Part shown: positions 62,200 through 64,000 of the stretch, piece by piece | Numbering within the stretch: position 1 is the first letter of the stretch | How the letters are laid out: every line of letters begins with the position of its first letter | Assembly: GCF_013179285.1 (NCBI RefSeq) | Contig: NZ_WVNW01000004.1 | Span: 248,001-312,000 of the forward strand | From: Roseobacter sp. HKCCD6576-2 | GTDB taxonomy: Bacteria; Pseudomonadota; Alphaproteobacteria; Rhodobacterales; Rhodobacteraceae | DNA length: 64,000 bases | Reading direction: 5' to 3' | Notes under the pieces: generated by a model | Told to the model about the DNA's origin: nothing | The model's database searches: none | What the model saw: the letters and a program-made list of their open reading frames with translations, nothing else | Translations under genes and position numbers: made by a program

Positions 62200-63263
62200 A
62201 AGACGAACACCAGATGATGATGAACGAAGTGCCCCCCCATGCCGCCGCCGACCACCCCAAGGTCTCCTTCGGCAAAACCGGCGTGCTGTTGGCCAATCTC
62301 GGAACGCCGGATGACTACAGCTATTGGCCGATGCGGCGCTATCTGAACGAGTTCCTCTCCGACAAACGCGTCATCGACTATCCGTGGTGGAAATGGCAGC
62401 CGCTTTTGCAGCTCATCATCCTGACCAAACGCCCGTTCAGCTCGGGCGCGGCCTATAAATCCATCTGGAATCACGACAAGGGCGAAAGCCCGCTGATGAC
62501 GATCACCAAGGACCAAACGGCCAAGATGAAGGCCGCGCTTGAGGCGCGTTATGGCGATCAGGTCGTGGTCGATTTCTGCATGCGCTACGGCAATCCCTCA
62601 ACCAAATCCAAGGTCGACGCCATGATCGCCCAGGGGTGCCAGAAGATCCTCTTCTTCCCCCTCTACCCACATTATGCCGGGGCCACTTCCGCCACAGCCT
62701 GCGATCAATTCTTCCGGTCCTTGATGGATGTGAAATGGCAGCCTATCGCGCGCACGGTCGAGCCCTACTTTGAACATCCGCTTTACATCGAAGCCTTAGC
62801 GCAATCGGTGGAGAAAGCCTATGGCGCGCTGGAAGACCGGCCCGATATTCTGGTCTGTTCCTATCACGGCGTGCCGATCCGCTATCTGATGGAGGGGGAC
62901 CCCTATCACTGCCAATGTCAGAAAACGACGCGGCTCTTGAAAGAGCGTTTGGGCTGGGCCGATACGGAGATCACCACCACCTTCCAGTCGCAATTCGGCC
63001 CCGAGGAATGGCTGCAACCCTACACGGTGGAAGAGGTCGCGCGCCTCGCCGAGCAGGGCAAGAAGAAGATCGCCGTGGTCGCCCCGGCTTTCTCAGCCGA
63101 CTGCATCGAAACGCTGGAAGAGATCAACGAAGAGATCAAAGAGAGTTTCGAGGAAGCCGGTGGCGAGCAATTCACCTATATCCCCTGCCTCAACGATGAC
63201 GACGCCCATATCAAAGCGCTTTCCGCCGTGGTCGAGGACAATCTGAAAGGCTGGATCGACTAG
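62196..63263 (+). CDS. hemH: Ferrochelatase
   Basis: A 355-residue enzyme inserting iron into protoporphyrin IX, the last step of haem synthesis. Seen: VLLANLGTPD at the start, FCMRYGNPS, FPLYPHYAGATSATA, the catalytic His in CSYHGVPIRYL, CQCQKTTRLL and TTFQSQFGPEEWLQPYT with VVAPAFSADCIETLEEI. Start is GTG 62196 overlapping the methyltransferase stop; an ATG 6 codons later is possible. Confidence 0.96.
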   Translation: MKDEHQMMMNEVPPHAAADHPKVSFGKTGVLLANLGTPDDYSYWPMRRYLNEFLSDKRVIDYPWWKWQPLLQLIILTKRPFSSGAAYKSIWNHDKGESPLMTITKDQTAKMKAALEARYGDQVVVDFCMRYGNPSTKSKVDAMIAQGCQKILFFPLYPHYAGATSATACDQFFRSLMDVKWQPIARTVEPYFEHPLYIEALAQSVEKAYGALEDRPDILVCSYHGVPIRYLMEGDPYHCQCQKTTRLLKERLGWADTEITTTFQSQFGPEEWLQPYTVEEVARLAEQGKKKIAVVAPAFSADCIETLEEINEEIKESFEEAGGEQFTYIPCLNDDDAHIKALSAVVEDNLKGWID

Positions 63264-63269
63264 AGCGGA

Positions 63270-63407
63270 TCAGGCCGCTTCGGCGCTGACCGGGTGCCCG
63301 GTGAAGATCCGGTCACCCACGCGGACGACGATTTTGCCGTTCTGAAGCGCGCGAACAAACACGCCTTGAACAGATACGCAGGTGCCCAATGTGATGGTTT
63401 TCAGCAC
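63270..63407 (-). CDS. Small hypothetical protein, 45 residues
   Basis: A 46-codon ORF with GTG start at 63407, preceded by GGGGATAAG, and a TGA at 63270-63272. The product MLKTITLGTCVSVQGVFVRA and onward is beta-rich (KIVVRVGDRIFTGHPV) with alternating hydrophobic residues and one cysteine. It looks like a small beta-barrel rather than a transmembrane peptide. Codon use is like its neighbours. I do not recognise the family. It ends 6 bases from the convergent hemH stop. Confidence 0.6.
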   Translation of the reverse strand: MLKTITLGTCVSVQGVFVRALQNGKIVVRVGDRIFTGHPVSAEAA

Positions 63408-63518
63408 AGTCTTATCCCCCGATTGGCTGTTGCTGGCCACATGTTAGACGCTTATTGCCACGAAAACGCATAAAATTTATGACATGCAGTCAACCCATTG
63501 GGGACCCTGCCGAAAATC

Positions 63519-63917
63519 CTACAACCAATCCCGCAAAATCGGGATGAGGGGGATGTCCGCCGCTGGCATCGGGTAGTCTCGTAGGTCCTTCGGCCGGACC
63601 CATTTCAACACTTGGTTTTCGCGCGCCGCCGGGATCCCCTCCCATTTCCGGCAGGCGAAAAGCGGCATCAATAAATGGAAACTGTCATAGCTGTGGCTGG
63701 CGAAGGTCAGCGGCGCGAGGCACGAGGCCCATGTGTCGATCCCCAGTTCCTCATGCAGCTCCCGAATGAGCGCAACCTCAGGCGTCTCGCCCGGTTCCAC
63801 CTTGCCACCCGGGAACTCCCAAAGCCCCGCCATCGATTTGCCCTCGGGGCGCTGCGCCAAAAGCACGCGACCGTCAGGGTCGATCAGAGCCACGGCGGAA
63901 ACCAAAACCGTCTTCAC
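63519..63917 (-). CDS. mutT: 8-oxo-dGTP diphosphatase MutT
   Basis: A 132-residue Nudix enzyme that cleans oxidised guanine nucleotides (8-oxo-dGTP) from the pool. The Nudix box is complete (GGKVEPGETPEVALIRELHEE followed by LG), with RPEGKSMAGLWEFPGG just before it and KWVRPKDLRDYPMPAADIP near the end. Start GTG at 63917 overlaps the argJ stop (GTGA), the conserved argJ-mutT coupling of alphaproteobacteria. Confidence 0.94.
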   Translation of the reverse strand: MKTVLVSAVALIDPDGRVLLAQRPEGKSMAGLWEFPGGKVEPGETPEVALIRELHEELGIDTWASCLAPLTFASHSYDSFHLLMPLFACRKWEGIPAARENQVLKWVRPKDLRDYPMPAADIPLIPILRDWL

Positions 63918-64000
63918 GACCGATAATCCGCGTTGATGGTGATATAGCCATGGGTCAGGTCACAGGTCCAAACCGTCGCGGCGCCATCGCCCAGGCCCAA
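63914..64000 (-). CDS. argJ: Glutamate N-acetyltransferase / amino-acid acetyltransferase, C-terminal end
   Basis: Only the last 28 codons are in the window. They read GDGAATVWTCDLTHGYITIN then ADYRS and a stop at 63914-63916, which is the highly conserved ArgJ C-terminus. ArgJ transfers acetyl from N-acetylornithine to glutamate in arginine synthesis and self-cleaves into two chains; the cleavage site lies outside the window. Overlaps mutT by 4 bases. Confidence 0.93.
   Translation of the reverse strand: MGLGDGAATVWTCDLTHGYITINADYRS

Overview
The window is GC-rich, densely packed bacterial chromosome. Gene content and order point to an alphaproteobacterium of the Rhodobacteraceae (Rhodobacterales, roseobacter-like). 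The pointers are the hemD / Mic60-like / hemY row, the tsaD-gpsA-EVE row, an argJ-mutT pair, Hint_2-domain and RTX proteins, and DUF2853. Assignment rests on recognised families and synteny read by eye; no database search was possible.

Layout. 1-8.7 kb: GNAT/HD pair, a 29-codon Gly/Lys ORF with its own terminator, a DUF417 membrane gene divergent from a TetR regulator, a zinc alcohol dehydrogenase, ahcY, an extensin-like M15-type protein, an HD metal oxygenase-like protein preceded by a frameshifted small gene, DUF2853, and an orphan sugar-type ABC permease. 8.7-15 kb: EVE, gpsA and tsaD, then divergent hemD, Mic60-like and HemY, then tRNA-Thr(CGT). 15-24.7 kb: two tandem Hint-domain proteins, dapE, rnr, a lytic transglycosylase, a VOC protein and an RTX protein. 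24.7-27.6 kb: a D-amino-acid module (D-amino-acid transaminase, DgcA-like racemase, DgcN-like N-acetyltransferase). 28-34.3 kb: glutathionyl-hydroquinone reductase-like GST, cobC-cbiB, a second lytic transglycosylase, a GntP-type permease. 34.3-41.2 kb: smc, GNAT, a multi-spanning membrane protein, an Xre/DUF2975 pair facing a palindromic operator, a small exported protein. 41.3-46.8 kb: rsfS, rlmH, gpmI, envC-like, ctpA and rppH, a typical co-directional housekeeping row. 46.9-48.7 kb: pip and ubiG, divergent.

48.9-59.8 kb looks like an accessory island. It opens with a decayed IS3-family transposase, then carries a complete predicted non-phosphorylative L-fucose (6-deoxyhexose) oxidation pathway as two divergent operons around a GntR regulator. 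The steps are ABC uptake, mutarotase, aldo/keto reductase sugar dehydrogenase, lactonase, enolase-superfamily dehydratase, SDR dehydrogenase and FAH-family hydrolase, expected to yield pyruvate and lactate. It closes with a non-coding stretch of degenerate look. 59.8-64 kb returns to core genes: a MarR regulator, grxC, comF, a methyltransferase coupled to hemH, a 45-codon ORF, mutT, and the 3' end of argJ.

Most interesting items: the fucose island and its boundaries, the DgcN/DgcA/D-amino-acid transaminase module, the broken gene translationally abutting the HD oxygenase, the 29-aa ORF, the LapB-like zinc ribbon on HemY, and the tandem Hint proteins. I did not find a clearly unprecedented multi-gene system.
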